From an uncultured Eggerthella sp. (lineage in GTDB: Bacteria > Actinomycetota > Coriobacteriia > Coriobacteriales > Eggerthellaceae): a stretch of 64,000 bases of DNA. The stretch spans positions 1 to 64,000 of the forward strand of contig UQML01000007.1 in NCBI GenBank assembly GCA_900542265.1. The letters are read 5' to 3'. Within the stretch, counting starts at the first letter, position 1. Every line of letters starts with the position of its first letter. The notes under the pieces were generated by a model. The model worked only from the letters and a program-made list of their open reading frames with translations, did not search any database and had not been told where the DNA came from. A program made the translations under genes and the position numbers. Of the stretch, positions 9,587 to 19,411 are shown piece by piece.

Positions 9587-9697
9587 TGCGCCAAATCGTA
9601 TTAAAGTAGTAATAAGTAGAAATTTACGCATTCTCTATCGGGCTTAAAACAACTTCATATTTTCTTGGTGTCCGTTCACCTTACGGGGAGGTTTGTT

Positions 9698-12600
9698 ATG
9701 GATATCACTAAACCTAAAGCACTTATACAAACAGTGCTAGCTTTTATTCTTGCATGTGGGCTTATGATTCCTGCACAATCTTTTGCGGCAGGGACAACCA
9801 CCAGTCAAACTCTTGATGCAAACTCCCAAGAGACACTTGTTGACGAAAATGTTTCTGATCTCAACAACGCTCCTGATCTAAGAGAGACTTCAGGTAATGC
9901 TTCTTATAAAGACAACTCTGCTTCTGAATCAAATTATGCAGATACAGAATATAACTCAGACACTAAACAGGGCAACCAGTCACCAGATCAAGCAGTAATA
10001 CTAGCTGACAATTCTGAAATCACTACCTTTGCTGATGCGGGACCCTTTACTATTCAAGGCGGTGTTGCAGGAACAGACTATTCTTTTAGTGGATCCATTC
10101 TTTCAATCCTTACTTCTACTCCACTTACCATTTCAACATCAACAAGCACAAACAACACCATCCAAATTAACGCGGGCGTGCATGCTGATATCACACTTAA
10201 CGGGGTAACTATTGAAAATGCAGCCACACCTGCTATTAACCTCATCACTAACTTGTATGACACGGTAAGTGGTACTGCTGCAACCGATGGTTCTCAAATC
10301 CGCAACCCTACCTCACTCTATCTCAAACTTAAAGATGGCTCGCATAATAAGCTCACAACAACCGCACCTTCAAACAATGCAGGCATTCGCTGCGGAGAGG
10401 GATCGATTCTCACCATTGACGATGAGCTCGATAATCGCCTCCAAGGTGGCGGCACCGCTCCTGTTGAAGGAGAAAAAGTCACCGCCGATGTCACGCTTGT
10501 TGGCGGCAAAGCCATTCCAGCAGGATCACTTTCAACTGCGCTTGATAGCGACAACCCTGGCACGCTTGAAATCATAGGCGGCGGTTATGCTCCTGGTATT
10601 GGAGGAAGCCCTGCCGAAAACGGTGGCACCATGACATTTAATGGTGGCACCCTTGATGTTCGTACCTACGGCTGGGATTTCTCAGGCGAAGGCGGGGCGA
10701 GCTACTCTGCTGGCATCGGAGCAGCAGGCTCTGCTGATGGTACTGCTACCGTCATGACATTTAATGGTGGCACGATTAATGCCTACGGCGGCCTCCATGG
10801 TGCTGGCATTGGTGCAGGACACAGTGGCCACGACAGCGATGTTGGTGCACAACAACCTAACTCAATCCAATCGCGTGGCACAACTCGCTGCACGGGAGAT
10901 AATCCTAACGTCGCTGGAAACATCGAAATTAATGGCGGCTATATCTATTCCCAAGGAGGCTGGCATGGTGGCGCCTTTGGTAGTGCTTGCTGGTCGTCTA
11001 ATAAAGGTAAAACCATCAAGATCACGGGCGGAACGCTTGTCCCTGTAGCAGGCACAGGTGGCGGTGGCGCGCATACGGGTGACTACAGCGTCTTTCCTGA
11101 AATTGGCGGCTCAAAAGGCTACGTTGTCATCACGGGCGGATCTGTTCGCTGTAGTGATCCCACCATCCGATTCCAAGGAATTGGAACAACAGCCTGGAGT
11201 AATGAAGCTTATCTCACTCCTGGCTACAATGTCTCTAACCCCGAAGACCCCAACAAGGTCTTTATGGTCAAAATTGATTTGAGCTCAGAAATTAAAAAAC
11301 ATCAAGGCGATGGATCGACCACAAAAGGCAATAATAAAATAGGCAAGTGGGAACTTCTTGTCGCAGGTGAACCCTATGCATATGGTTCACCGCAACAATT
11401 CGATGAAGGCAAACTCTACCTCTGGCTCCCTAAGGCAGCTACTAAAGAGCAGGTCACTGTTAACCTCACCTACTTTGACGATAAAGGAAAAGAAATTTCT
11501 ATCGAGCCTCTTTTCCGTAATCCAGGAGACATTGACACCCTTAAGCGCTATGTTCAATTTGAACTTCCTGATAAATATACCGATTCATTAAAGAAAAACT
11601 ACGACGGACTTCCCTTTACGGCATACGACATTGTCACCAATCCTATTACCACTAAAGAAGAGCCCGCCAAAATCCTCAATAATAAAGATGCAGTAACCTA
11701 TGTGTACCAGCGTTTTGACCACAAAGACGGTACAGCTCAAGGTCCCGAGATTAACGACAAGGGCAACCTTCCAAGCGATGAAGGCGTCATGCGTTTCACT
11801 ATGACTTCAACCCAATTCTCCAATGAAGAAAAAGATGGCTTCAAGGAGAACTATTGGGGACATCGTGCTTTTGGCTGGTGTGAGATCTATGCTGTTCCTT
11901 CACGCGTATCCCTCGTAGAAGCAAAGTGGGTATCAGATCAAGAACCCGGTAAAAATGAGCACGATGCCCACCAGCAAATTGAAGTAACAGCTGAAATCAT
12001 GGGTGGTTATTTAGATAACGACCCTAATAAACCTGTTGCTGATACTTGCAAAGCTCCAACGGGTAGCGTTCAAATATATGTTGACGATGAGCCTGTTGGT
12101 GAACCAGTACCTTTACGCTTCCAAGATGAGATCATCCAGACTGGTAATACCCGCGCAACCGTGACGCTCCCCCAAAACGCTACCGCTATTGATAACGGTA
12201 AGGGTGGATCCTACACCCGTTTCAACTATACTTTTACTCCAGCCGATGAGGATTTTCATGTGCCCAATGAATCTCTCGACGCAACCAACAGTCACAAAAT
12301 TACGGTGCAGTATCTTCGCGGCTTAAACTATCTTGCAAGCGCAAATCCTACTGAGAATGACGATGTTCCTTCTGATGAAGTACGTATCAAGCCTGTCGAT
12401 CCTCAGGGCACTATTGAAAGTGATCCAACTGATGGACCAGAAGACATCACCAGCAATCCTCCTGTTGACGATCCCGGTGATTCCGAAAGCCCAGACGACC
12501 CATCGCAACCAGGCGATAAACCTTCATCCAACCCAGGCAAACTCGTTGAAGGGGCTATGACCATTCGCTACGTTGCCCCCACTGCAGACGATCCTACTCC

Positions 12601-14662
12601 TGGCCAAGTTAAGCTCAGTCTTAAAACGCCTTCGAGCGCGACACCCACCATCACTACCGAAGACGGAAAAATTATTGAAGCCCAATTTGCAACCGATACT
12701 GACGGTAAACCTGTACGCGATGAGAACGGTAATTACGAAATTCTCATCAATCCGCAAGCTATTGGTAAAACAAAGCTTTCCGTCAAGCAGCCTGCCAACG
12801 GCGCTTATACCTCAACTCGCTGGAGCTACGATGTAACCGTATTGCCTGATCCAGGGATTATACCTAGCCCATCGGCAACTAAAACCGCTACTAACGCCAC
12901 CCATCCCGATGGACCAAATCAACCAGGAGATCGCATCCATTACGAGATCACCGCTACCAATAAGGCTCTTGGTTCCCTTTGGAAACACGGAATCGCCACT
13001 GATATCCTCCCCGCTGGTTTAGCGTTGGATGAATCAACCTTGCAACTGCACAACAAGGCAGCGGGCTTTGATGGAGCCCTCACCCAGACCGATTCCTCAA
13101 CTCCTGATCAAGGTCAGTTTACACTCGTAACAACCCCTGACAATCACACACAATTAGTTGTTGGAATTGGCGATGTGGGTGGCGGCACTCAAGCAACTAT
13201 CTCATTTGACTGCGTCATCCAACCTGATGCAGTGGGCAGCGACATTACCAATCTTGCCGAGATACAAGGAAGCCGCCTTGACCCCAACGATATTCCTCAA
13301 GGTGATGATGAGCAAAAAACCATTCCTGATGTAGCACCAACACCAACCAATCCTGCGGCTCCCTTAGATGACCCCACCGTCATTCCAGCTGATAGCGCCA
13401 AAGACAAATTTGAAACCAGCAAGCACGTAGAGAATAGCACCCATCCGCAATCTGACCGCACTCATTTAGGTGACATCCTGCACTATACACTCACCTTCAC
13501 TAATACCGATGAATCTCATACGGCATCCTTTGACGCGTTAATTTCTGATCCGCTCCCCTTGGGCGTTGATCCTATTACGAACTCTATTCGCCTTGTTGAT
13601 GCGCAGGGCATATCGCACACCGTCCCCGCATCTGCATGGCATCCTGAAACGCGCATACTGTCAGTATATGTAGGCGACATTGCAGGCCAGCAGACCGCAA
13701 CTATCACCTTTGACGCTCAGGTTACCCCTGATGCGCTCACCAACAACATCACCAACATTGCTCAGCTCACTGCAATCTATCCTTCTAAGAGCACCAGCAG
13801 CAGCCACGACCCTGGTACTCCTGGTCCCGCTGAAGTTGAGATCATAATGCCCGATGACCCTAGCGACCCTAGTGACCCTCCCAACCCCTCTGACCCATCG
13901 CTTCCTGACGATCCCTCAAGCTTTGCTGTTCTCACTCCAGGATCAGAACCCAACCCAGTTGTCCCCAATGATCCTACCGAACACGATATCACCGTTGCTA
14001 AACAGGCAAGTAACCTCACGCGCAATGATGGAACAACACGAGTGGGTGACATTGTGCGCTACACTATCACAGCAACCAACAACAAAGAACACACCGCGCT
14101 TTATAACACTGTTGTCAGTGATCACGTGCCTCAAGGACTTGAAGTGTTATGCGGCTCGATCAAGCTCACCTTACCCGATGGCCAGCAGACCGATGTTCTC
14201 GACTCAGTCTTTGATATCCCCTCGCACACCTTACGTGTTGTAGCAGGGCCACTTAGAGGCAAGGAAACCATCACGCTTGCCTTTGACGCGCTGGTAACCA
14301 AAGAGGCACTCGATACCAATATTGGCAACGTTGCGTACGTATACGGCGAGCTCCCTTCGAAAGTTGACTTATCACATGACTCGCTCACGCCAGGCGACAA
14401 AGCCGCCCCTAGCAAAGACGATGATGCAACCTGGCTTTCATCTCATCTCATGATTGCCTCACCGATATCGTACGCTCCCGGCACTAATCAAAATGGCGGA
14501 GTGCTTGAAGGCGATGACAACAGCGGTGCAAAAACTATCGCAAAAACAGCTGATCAGATGAGCCTTCTCACGTTTGGGATTCTTGCGGGAATTGCATTCA
14601 TTTGCATTGCCGTACTAAGCTACACACGCCGCCGCAAGCATACTTCTAACATCATTGCGTAA
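9698..14662 (+). CDS. Giant secreted surface protein with DUF11 repeats
   Basis: A 1654-residue cell-surface protein. A signal peptide (about 1-31) ends PAQSFA. Residues 100-540 are a Gly/Thr-rich beta-helix-like region with recurring AGIG and FNGGT(L/I) elements. Asp/Pro linkers separate three DUF11-type (conserved repeat domain) modules around 1065-1200, 1240-1375 and 1430-1560. Each has a GD-xxx-Y-x-(I/L)T(A/F)TN start. The C-terminus has IAKTADQM, a hydrophobic helix and RRRK, the layout of a sortase signal, but the expected LPxTG is degenerate. ATG at 9698 follows GGGGAGG, so upstream frame extension is not needed. Such proteins act in adhesion or as pilus-like stalks. It is the largest gene of the window; no sortase gene is nearby. 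Confidence 0.9.
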   Translation: MDITKPKALIQTVLAFILACGLMIPAQSFAAGTTTSQTLDANSQETLVDENVSDLNNAPDLRETSGNASYKDNSASESNYADTEYNSDTKQGNQSPDQAVILADNSEITTFADAGPFTIQGGVAGTDYSFSGSILSILTSTPLTISTSTSTNNTIQINAGVHADITLNGVTIENAATPAINLITNLYDTVSGTAATDGSQIRNPTSLYLKLKDGSHNKLTTTAPSNNAGIRCGEGSILTIDDELDNRLQGGGTAPVEGEKVTADVTLVGGKAIPAGSLSTALDSDNPGTLEIIGGGYAPGIGGSPAENGGTMTFNGGTLDVRTYGWDFSGEGGASYSAGIGAAGSADGTATVMTFNGGTINAYGGLHGAGIGAGHSGHDSDVGAQQPNSIQSRGTTRCTGDNPNVAGNIEINGGYIYSQGGWHGGAFGSACWSSNKGKTIKITGGTLVPVAGTGGGGAHTGDYSVFPEIGGSKGYVVITGGSVRCSDPTIRFQGIGTTAWSNEAYLTPGYNVSNPEDPNKVFMVKIDLSSEIKKHQGDGSTTKGNNKIGKWELLVAGEPYAYGSPQQFDEGKLYLWLPKAATKEQVTVNLTYFDDKGKEISIEPLFRNPGDIDTLKRYVQFELPDKYTDSLKKNYDGLPFTAYDIVTNPITTKEEPAKILNNKDAVTYVYQRFDHKDGTAQGPEINDKGNLPSDEGVMRFTMTSTQFSNEEKDGFKENYWGHRAFGWCEIYAVPSRVSLVEAKWVSDQEPGKNEHDAHQQIEVTAEIMGGYLDNDPNKPVADTCKAPTGSVQIYVDDEPVGEPVPLRFQDEIIQTGNTRATVTLPQNATAIDNGKGGSYTRFNYTFTPADEDFHVPNESLDATNSHKITVQYLRGLNYLASANPTENDDVPSDEVRIKPVDPQGTIESDPTDGPEDITSNPPVDDPGDSESPDDPSQPGDKPSSNPGKLVEGAMTIRYVAPTADDPTPGQVKLSLKTPSSATPTITTEDGKIIEAQFATDTDGKPVRDENGNYEILINPQAIGKTKLSVKQPANGAYTSTRWSYDVTVLPDPGIIPSPSATKTATNATHPDGPNQPGDRIHYEITATNKALGSLWKHGIATDILPAGLALDESTLQLHNKAAGFDGALTQTDSSTPDQGQFTLVTTPDNHTQLVVGIGDVGGGTQATISFDCVIQPDAVGSDITNLAEIQGSRLDPNDIPQGDDEQKTIPDVAPTPTNPAAPLDDPTVIPADSAKDKFETSKHVENSTHPQSDRTHLGDILHYTLTFTNTDESHTASFDALISDPLPLGVDPITNSIRLVDAQGISHTVPASAWHPETRILSVYVGDIAGQQTATITFDAQVTPDALTNNITNIAQLTAIYPSKSTSSSHDPGTPGPAEVEIIMPDDPSDPSDPPNPSDPSLPDDPSSFAVLTPGSEPNPVVPNDPTEHDITVAKQASNLTRNDGTTRVGDIVRYTITATNNKEHTALYNTVVSDHVPQGLEVLCGSIKLTLPDGQQTDVLDSVFDIPSHTLRVVAGPLRGKETITLAFDALVTKEALDTNIGNVAYVYGELPSKVDLSHDSLTPGDKAAPSKDDDATWLSSHLMIASPISYAPGTNQNGGVLEGDDNSGAKTIAKTADQMSLLTFGILAGIAFICIAVLSYTRRRKHTSNIIA

Positions 14663-14755
14663 CTATTGAGAAAGCTTCGTGAACACTTTTTTACAAATTC
14701 GTAAAAGCATACACATTGCATCATCCTTTCCCATAAACTCGCTAGGATAAAAGAT

Positions 14756-14794
14756 AAGCTAGAAGTTGTAGAGCCCGAATACAACTTCTAGCTT
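14756..14794 (+). terminator. Perfect 15-bp hairpin between surface protein and rubredoxin
   Basis: Positions 14756-14770 and 14780-14794 are perfect reverse complements (arms AAGCTAGAAGTTGTA) around a 9-base loop. GTTTGG follows, so the T tract is short. It is probably the terminator of the surface-protein gene, or a stabilising or attenuating stem 40 bases before the rubredoxin start. Confidence 0.7.
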
Positions 14795-14833
14795 GTTTGG
14801 CGTGGTTTTACTCTAATCAAAGAGGAGGTCATC

Positions 14834-14998
14834 ATGGATAAATACATATGCGATATTTGCGGCTACATCTATGATCCCGAAGCAGGAGATCCCGATGGCG
14901 GCATTGCCCCCGGTACTGCCTTTGAGGATATTCCTGATGATTGGGTATGCCCCGTATGCGGCGTATCGAAAGATAATTTTTCACTCTATACCGAGTGA
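14834..14998 (+). CDS. Rubredoxin
   Basis: A 54-residue one-iron electron carrier. The two iron-binding knuckles are plain: CDICGY (Cys 6 and 9) and CPVCG (Cys 39 and 42), with the family's YDPEAGDP and DDWVCP motifs. The length matches typical rubredoxins (about 52-54). ATG at 14834 follows AGAGGAGG by seven bases, a strong site suggesting high expression. It sits alone downstream of a strong hairpin. Rubredoxins of anaerobes serve oxygen- and peroxide-detoxifying enzymes such as rubrerythrin or flavodiiron proteins; none lies in this window. Right after the stop, CCGAGTGATTTTA is repeated in tandem, a small local duplication. Confidence 0.97.
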   Translation: MDKYICDICGYIYDPEAGDPDGGIAPGTAFEDIPDDWVCPVCGVSKDNFSLYTE

Positions 14999-15077
14999 TT
15001 TTACCGAGTGATTTTTAACAGAAAGTCTTATCAAATGTGTTTTAAACGCCATAGCTAAAACACCTAGTATGGCGATG

Positions 15078-15101
15078 GGGACTTGTGTATGTGCAAGTCC
15101 C
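15078..15101. terminator. Hairpin between rubredoxin and a convergent small gene
   Basis: GGGACTTG at 15078-15085 pairs with CAAGTCCC at 15094-15101 around an 8-base loop. It lies just past the stop of the minus-strand gene at 15106 and 80 bases past rubredoxin, so it may end transcription from both sides. T tracts are weak. Confidence 0.5.
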
Positions 15102-15105
15102 TCTC

Positions 15106-15369
15106 TTATATCTGGCACGAAATGACTTTCCATGTCCCTTTTTTAGTCTCCGCAAACTCCATAGTATATGTTGTCGCCATTCCAAGAACAAAGTCTTCAG
15201 CGGTAAGTTCATCAGCAAGTGCTTGGACCTGCTCTTCCGTAGGACGCTTCGAACAGACACATTGAGCACCACTGCGATCATACGAAACAACAATACCCTC
15301 AACAACACGTGCAGCCCAAATATTGCGTTTAGATCCGTAGGCCTTTAAATCATTTCGCATTATTACCAT
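15106..15369 (-). CDS. Hypothetical 87-residue protein
   Basis: A small soluble protein without signal peptide or membrane segment. It holds a CVCSKRPTEEQVQALADEL stretch that looks like an N-terminal Cys pair leading into an amphipathic helix, followed by a beta-rich tail. I do not recognise the family. ATG at 15369 or ATG at 15357 could be the start; only a weak GAAAG precedes the first. It is convergent with rubredoxin and divergent from the MATE exporter. Length and composition make it a probable gene, but function is unknown. Confidence 0.5.
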   Translation of the reverse strand: MVIMRNDLKAYGSKRNIWAARVVEGIVVSYDRSGAQCVCSKRPTEEQVQALADELTAEDFVLGMATTYTMEFAETKKGTWKVISCQI

Positions 15370-15580
15370 CACGCTTTCATTTGTATCTTATACATACTCG
15401 CTTGTTGCTTTCTTTCATACACCCTCATGCACTCTTATGCATTCTTACATATTCTTATTCGCGCACACTTTCAAAGCTTCAAGCGCCCGCAAGTACGCAT
15501 CAGCTCTTGGGTAATATTCTAATTTTTTGACCTCATTTCCTCTGTAATTGATAGCCGATCTTTACTATGATCTAATTACT

Positions 15581-16957
15581 ATGAAAGCAAAGCGTGATAA
15601 AAACATTGATATGCTGCACGGGCCCTTGGCGCGCAAAATTCTCCTCTTTGCTATCCCGCTTGCCCTAACTTCGATCCTCCAACAGCTCTTAAACTCTGCT
15701 GACGCAAGCATCGCTGGACGTTGTGTCAGCAACTTCTCTCTTGCAGGTATTGGCGGAACGGTCCCTATCACCTCTACCTTTGTCAACCTCTTTGTCGGTC
15801 TCTCTATTGGCGCTAACGTTGTGGTTGCCATGTTTATTGGATCAGGCAACACAGAACGCGTAAAGGAGACCGTTCACACGGCAATGGGTCTCGCGATTGT
15901 CACCGGACTCATTCTTATGATTGCAGGCTTGTGCTTAGCTGAATGGATTCTTGTTGCTATTGGTATGCCTGCGGATGCAGAAGCAGACGCTCTTGTCTAC
16001 ATGCGCTGTTATTTTTGTACCATACCTTTTTTGACACTCTACAATTTTGGTGCCGCTATCATTCGCGCTCATGGCGATACCCGCACACCGCTCTATGCCT
16101 TACTTGCTGCAGTTGTTGTCAACTTTGCGCTCAACATGCTTTTTGTCCAAGTGTTTGGTTGGGGCACTGCTGGCATCGGTGTTGCTACTATTATTGCTTG
16201 TGCGCTGAGCGCCTTCATTCTCATTGTCGCCCTTCAACATGAACAAGAACCCTATCGTCTTACTGTTCGGCAGATTCGTATTAGCCGCTCTCCTCTTGTT
16301 GGGATCCTGCGTATTGGCATTCCCGCCGGTATCCAAGGTGCAGTCTTTTCTCTTTCAAACATCATTGTCCAAGCAGCTATCAATGGATTTGGATCAGCTG
16401 CCATTGCTGGATGTGCGGCAACCTTGAATTTTGAAATTTACACATATTTTTGCATCAGCGCGTTTGCCCAGACCGCTGTAACGTTTACGAGCCAAAACTT
16501 TGCAGCAGGCAATACGGAGCGCTGCAAAGAAATTTTTAGATGGTGCCTTCTCTTTGGTGCCGGTGTTGGGCTCTGTTTAGGTATTACGTTTACCGCGCTT
16601 GGACGGAGTGCGTTAAGTATTTTTACGACCGATGCGGCTGCTCTTGGCTATGGCATGATTCGCATGTGGCTCATTGAACTCCCTGACTGCTTGACTTCAT
16701 TTTACGAAGTTCCCGCAGGCTGCCTGCGCGGCATGGGCTGGTCAACCTTGCCAGCTATTATCACCATTTTTGGATCATGCGTTATGCGTATTGCTTTTGT
16801 GGTTTGGATATTCCCACACCTCAACGACTTCGTTGCCTTAATGGCACTCTATCCCTTCACTTGGATCTGTATGCTCACTGCCATGTTGATTGCTTACTTT
16901 GTTGTGCGTCGTCATGCTTTCAAAACGATCACTAACCCAATCGCACAAACAGTATAA
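15581..16957 (+). CDS. MATE-family multidrug/Na+ antiporter
   Basis: A 458-residue inner-membrane protein of the MATE (MatE) superfamily with about twelve hydrophobic helices arranged as two similar halves. The first half starts HGPLARKILLFAIPLALTSILQQL, typical of the DinF/NorM-like subgroup, and helix 2 contains ADASIAGRCV. The second half repeats the pattern at GILRIGIPAGIQGAVFSL. These proteins export cationic drugs, dyes or metabolites using Na+ or H+ gradients. ATG at 15581 is the best start although no clear Shine-Dalgarno sequence precedes it; a TTG at 15548 is in frame. The gene converges with the MFS gene 27 bases downstream. Substrate cannot be inferred. Confidence 0.92.
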   Translation: MKAKRDKNIDMLHGPLARKILLFAIPLALTSILQQLLNSADASIAGRCVSNFSLAGIGGTVPITSTFVNLFVGLSIGANVVVAMFIGSGNTERVKETVHTAMGLAIVTGLILMIAGLCLAEWILVAIGMPADAEADALVYMRCYFCTIPFLTLYNFGAAIIRAHGDTRTPLYALLAAVVVNFALNMLFVQVFGWGTAGIGVATIIACALSAFILIVALQHEQEPYRLTVRQIRISRSPLVGILRIGIPAGIQGAVFSLSNIIVQAAINGFGSAAIAGCAATLNFEIYTYFCISAFAQTAVTFTSQNFAAGNTERCKEIFRWCLLFGAGVGLCLGITFTALGRSALSIFTTDAAALGYGMIRMWLIELPDCLTSFYEVPAGCLRGMGWSTLPAIITIFGSCVMRIAFVVWIFPHLNDFVALMALYPFTWICMLTAMLIAYFVVRRHAFKTITNPIAQTV

Positions 16958-16984
16958 AATTAATCATCACTTGTGAAAGTCAAT

Positions 16985-18301
16985 TTATCTTTCATTACGA
17001 CATTCTTCTTTGATCGTGCGATACCGCGCCAGCGCAATGACAGGAATAGCAAGCGCAAGCAGTGCACCCATCATAAACCCTGACTGCGTCCCCCACCCAT
17101 CAACAATGACACCAGCAAGCGTTGGCCCTATTGCTAAGCCACAAGTACATCCAGCATTGAGCCAAGTAATTGCCTCAGTTAAACGTTTTCCAGGAACAGC
17201 GCGCTCACAAGCACCATTCAAGACAATCAAGAAAGGAGCATAAAACAGCGCTGCAACACATGAAACCACATACAAGCTCACCGCATTCGTAATAAACATC
17301 ATTGATCCATATCCCAAACCAATACAAACTGCGGTGATCAGCACTTGTTTGTAAGGCAAAATAGTCAGATGTAACGTGCCAAAAATAAATCCCATCACGA
17401 TAGAGACAACCGCTGATGCCATCAGTGCTCCACTTGCAATATTGGCATCTCCTAGTCCTTCTGCAAAGGCAACAGTCGTCGTATCAAACGTTCCAAAGAA
17501 TGCGCCCAAAAGCAACATCAATATAAACAAAATACGCACCATACCTGACGTGCGAAAAAGACTTTTTGACGATGGCGACTCCGAAAGCTCTGCTGCAGAT
17601 TCCACCTTACCTTCTCGTGACCCATCGGCTTTGTTAGTCTTGTCGGCCTCGACTGCGTTACTTACTTGCTCTCTCCATCCTGGCTTAGGTTCCGTATCTT
17701 TTGAGAGCATCAACAGAATTGTTCCAGCCAGAAAACAAACACCGCCTACGGCAAGACCAGCAATAGGAATAAGCGTTGAAGCAAGAAAGATAGAAAGCGC
17801 TGGCGCAATCATAAAACCCACATCATCCAGAATACCTTCATACGAAAAGATAGTGGTGACAGGAGGCGCACTGGAGCCCAATTTCCCTGTGCGTAAGAGA
17901 TAGACCCATCGCGCACGAGAAAGGGCTTGTGCGCTCGGAATACAACCGACAAAAAGAGCAGCAAGAAATAAAATCCACACGGGACCATGAACATACACGG
18001 CAGACAAAAGCACAATCAAACCCGCAAGACTAACAACTGCCGCAAAGGGAACAATCCTCGATTGACCTTTCTCATCAACAAGCTTTCCCAAACGCGGACC
18101 AATCAAAAAGATAGCAAGTGCAATAACCGACGATACAAGACCTGATTCAAGAAAGGAATACCCTGCCAGAGAAAGCATAGCAACCGTACCAATATTCATC
18201 ATGTAGCTGTACATACGCATGAGTAAACAAGCCGCATCAAAGCGACGCGCTGTACGAACCGCAAGGATTGCTCCATAGACTTTGAAATTCGCTGCTGGCA
18301 C
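16985..18301 (-). CDS. Major facilitator superfamily transporter
   Basis: A 438-residue MFS permease with about twelve membrane segments and a charged central loop (about residues 210-245, rich in Lys/Glu/Ser) separating the halves. The loop after the second helix reads GPRLGKLVDEKGQSR, matching the MFS signature G-x-L-x-D-x-x-G-(R/K). GTG at 18301 is chosen because AGAAAGAGAG lies upstream; ATG starts further upstream lack a site. The gene is divergent from the Xre/zinc-ribbon regulator at 18536, and an inverted repeat in the shared 234-base spacer suggests local control by that regulator. It most resembles drug or metabolite efflux members, but the substrate is unknown. Confidence 0.9.
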   Translation of the reverse strand: MPAANFKVYGAILAVRTARRFDAACLLMRMYSYMMNIGTVAMLSLAGYSFLESGLVSSVIALAIFLIGPRLGKLVDEKGQSRIVPFAAVVSLAGLIVLLSAVYVHGPVWILFLAALFVGCIPSAQALSRARWVYLLRTGKLGSSAPPVTTIFSYEGILDDVGFMIAPALSIFLASTLIPIAGLAVGGVCFLAGTILLMLSKDTEPKPGWREQVSNAVEADKTNKADGSREGKVESAAELSESPSSKSLFRTSGMVRILFILMLLLGAFFGTFDTTTVAFAEGLGDANIASGALMASAVVSIVMGFIFGTLHLTILPYKQVLITAVCIGLGYGSMMFITNAVSLYVVSCVAALFYAPFLIVLNGACERAVPGKRLTEAITWLNAGCTCGLAIGPTLAGVIVDGWGTQSGFMMGALLALAIPVIALARYRTIKEECRNER

Positions 18302-18338
18302 AACTCTCTTTCTGTCTTGTTTACAAAATACCACGTAC

Positions 18339-18389
18339 CAAAGCAACAACTTGTTTGCAATGATTTACTTGCAACAATCTGTTGCTTTG
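18339..18389. promoter_or_regulatory. Near-perfect inverted repeat in MFS/Xre divergent spacer
   Basis: Arms at 18339-18360 and 18369-18389 share CAAAGCAACA outer and TTGTT...GCAA inner blocks in inverted order, differing by two bases and one insertion. Spacer is 8 bases. The site lies 38-88 bases upstream of the MFS start, where an operator would affect its promoter. The adjacent Xre-type regulator is the natural candidate to bind it (inference). Confidence 0.55.
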
Positions 18390-18535
18390 ATGCATGCGAT
18401 GAAAACCGCATAATAGGCGTATGTTCTTTGCAATCATCAAACAGACAGTCTCTTCACGGTCTTCAAGATGCAATCACCAAGATTACCAAGATCACCAAGA
18501 GACATATCGCCTCTGTACCATGAAAGGATACCGCT

Positions 18536-19084
18536 ATGTCGTTAGGTAATATCATCGCAAAAATCCGAGCGGAAAAAGGATTGACCCAAGAACAAATGGC
18601 GCGCGATCTATTTGTTACTCGACAGGCAGTTTCCCGATGGGAAACAGGCGAAACATCTCCTGGTGTCGATATGGTAAAACTAATTTGCGTTACGTATTCG
18701 ATTCCCCTTGAGCGTTTTTTTGAAATGCCCCTAGATTACTATTGTCAATGTTGCTCTATGCCCATTCCTGATGAAGCGCTCCACGGCACTGAAGCTGATG
18801 GGTCAAAAAGTGACCACTACTGTAAATGGTGCTATCAAGATGGCGACTTTACTGCTCAGGGAGTTGATATGGACGAATTCATTGAGGCAACTGCACAAAT
18901 GGAGGCTGATGCACTCGGTATTTCACGTGAGGAAGCCGTATCACTCATGGCAACGTTGCTCCCTCATCTTGAACGGTGGAAAAATGAATCCACCGAGGAG
19001 TCAAGCGGCGACTCAACCGACAAGTCCACTAATGAGTCAAGCGATGGGGTCGAAAATGACTCTGAGAATGGCTCCGCGAATTAA
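18536..19084 (+). CDS. Xre-type HTH regulator with zinc-ribbon domain
   Basis: A 182-residue DNA-binding protein. Residues 3-60 form an HTH_3/Cro-CI domain (KGLTQEQMARDLFVTRQAV with the recognition helix before SRWETGE). Residues 67-100 are a putative zinc ribbon with CQCCSMPI and HYCKWCYQDGDF, a pairing known in regulators of Firmicutes and Coriobacteria. The final 35 residues are Ser/Thr/Asn/Glu-rich and probably disordered. ATG at 18536 follows GAAAGGA. It is divergent from the MFS transporter and probably controls it through the inverted repeat between them. The ligand is unknown; the zinc ribbon may sense metal or redox state. Confidence 0.9.
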   Translation: MSLGNIIAKIRAEKGLTQEQMARDLFVTRQAVSRWETGETSPGVDMVKLICVTYSIPLERFFEMPLDYYCQCCSMPIPDEALHGTEADGSKSDHYCKWCYQDGDFTAQGVDMDEFIEATAQMEADALGISREEAVSLMATLLPHLERWKNESTEESSGDSTDKSTNESSDGVENDSENGSAN

Positions 19085-19105
19085 ACAACAACTTCTTCCC
19101 ACGAT

Positions 19106-19351
19106 TCAAAAGATAGCTCTGACACACGCCTCATCAAACGGAACAATCTTAAAGAGCAATAAAAGCGATTCTACTCTCAAGCGCTCCTCCTCAGGTCGGG
19201 CGCTTTTTTCTGCACCTAAAAGAAGTTCTGCTTTTACCACTGCAGGAACCTTAAAAAGACTTGCATCACTATTCATGAGCAGTTCGCAAGCTGAGTTTAG
19301 CTTGCATTTTGATATGTCGATGAGAATATTGGCGTCAAATAAAAACATCAT
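19106..19351 (-). pseudogene. vapC: Truncated VapC-like PIN-domain toxin
   Basis: The 81-residue frame matches the first two thirds of a VapC-type PIN ribonuclease: FLFDANILIDI near the start supplies the first acidic residue, VPAVVKAELLLGAEKS carries the conserved Glu, and LLLFKIVPFDEACVRAIF matches the family's middle. It stops where an intact protein of about 130 residues would continue into the second acidic cluster, so it should lack catalysis. ATG at 19351 follows GAGG. No VapB antitoxin precedes it: the upstream 60 bases lead straight into the ATPase gene on the other strand. It is part of a run of broken genes at 19.1-21.0 kb. Confidence 0.75.
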
Positions 19352-19411
19352 TATCCTCATTTCCCTTGCAATAAAAATAATCAAGGAAAATAAAAATAAT
19401 CAAGGATCACT

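Noticed and set aside
9590..9697. Riboswitch in the leader of the giant surface protein
   Set aside because: Considered because of the GGDEF gene nearby, but no conserved riboswitch core could be recognised; only a short GGTG…CACC stem is present.
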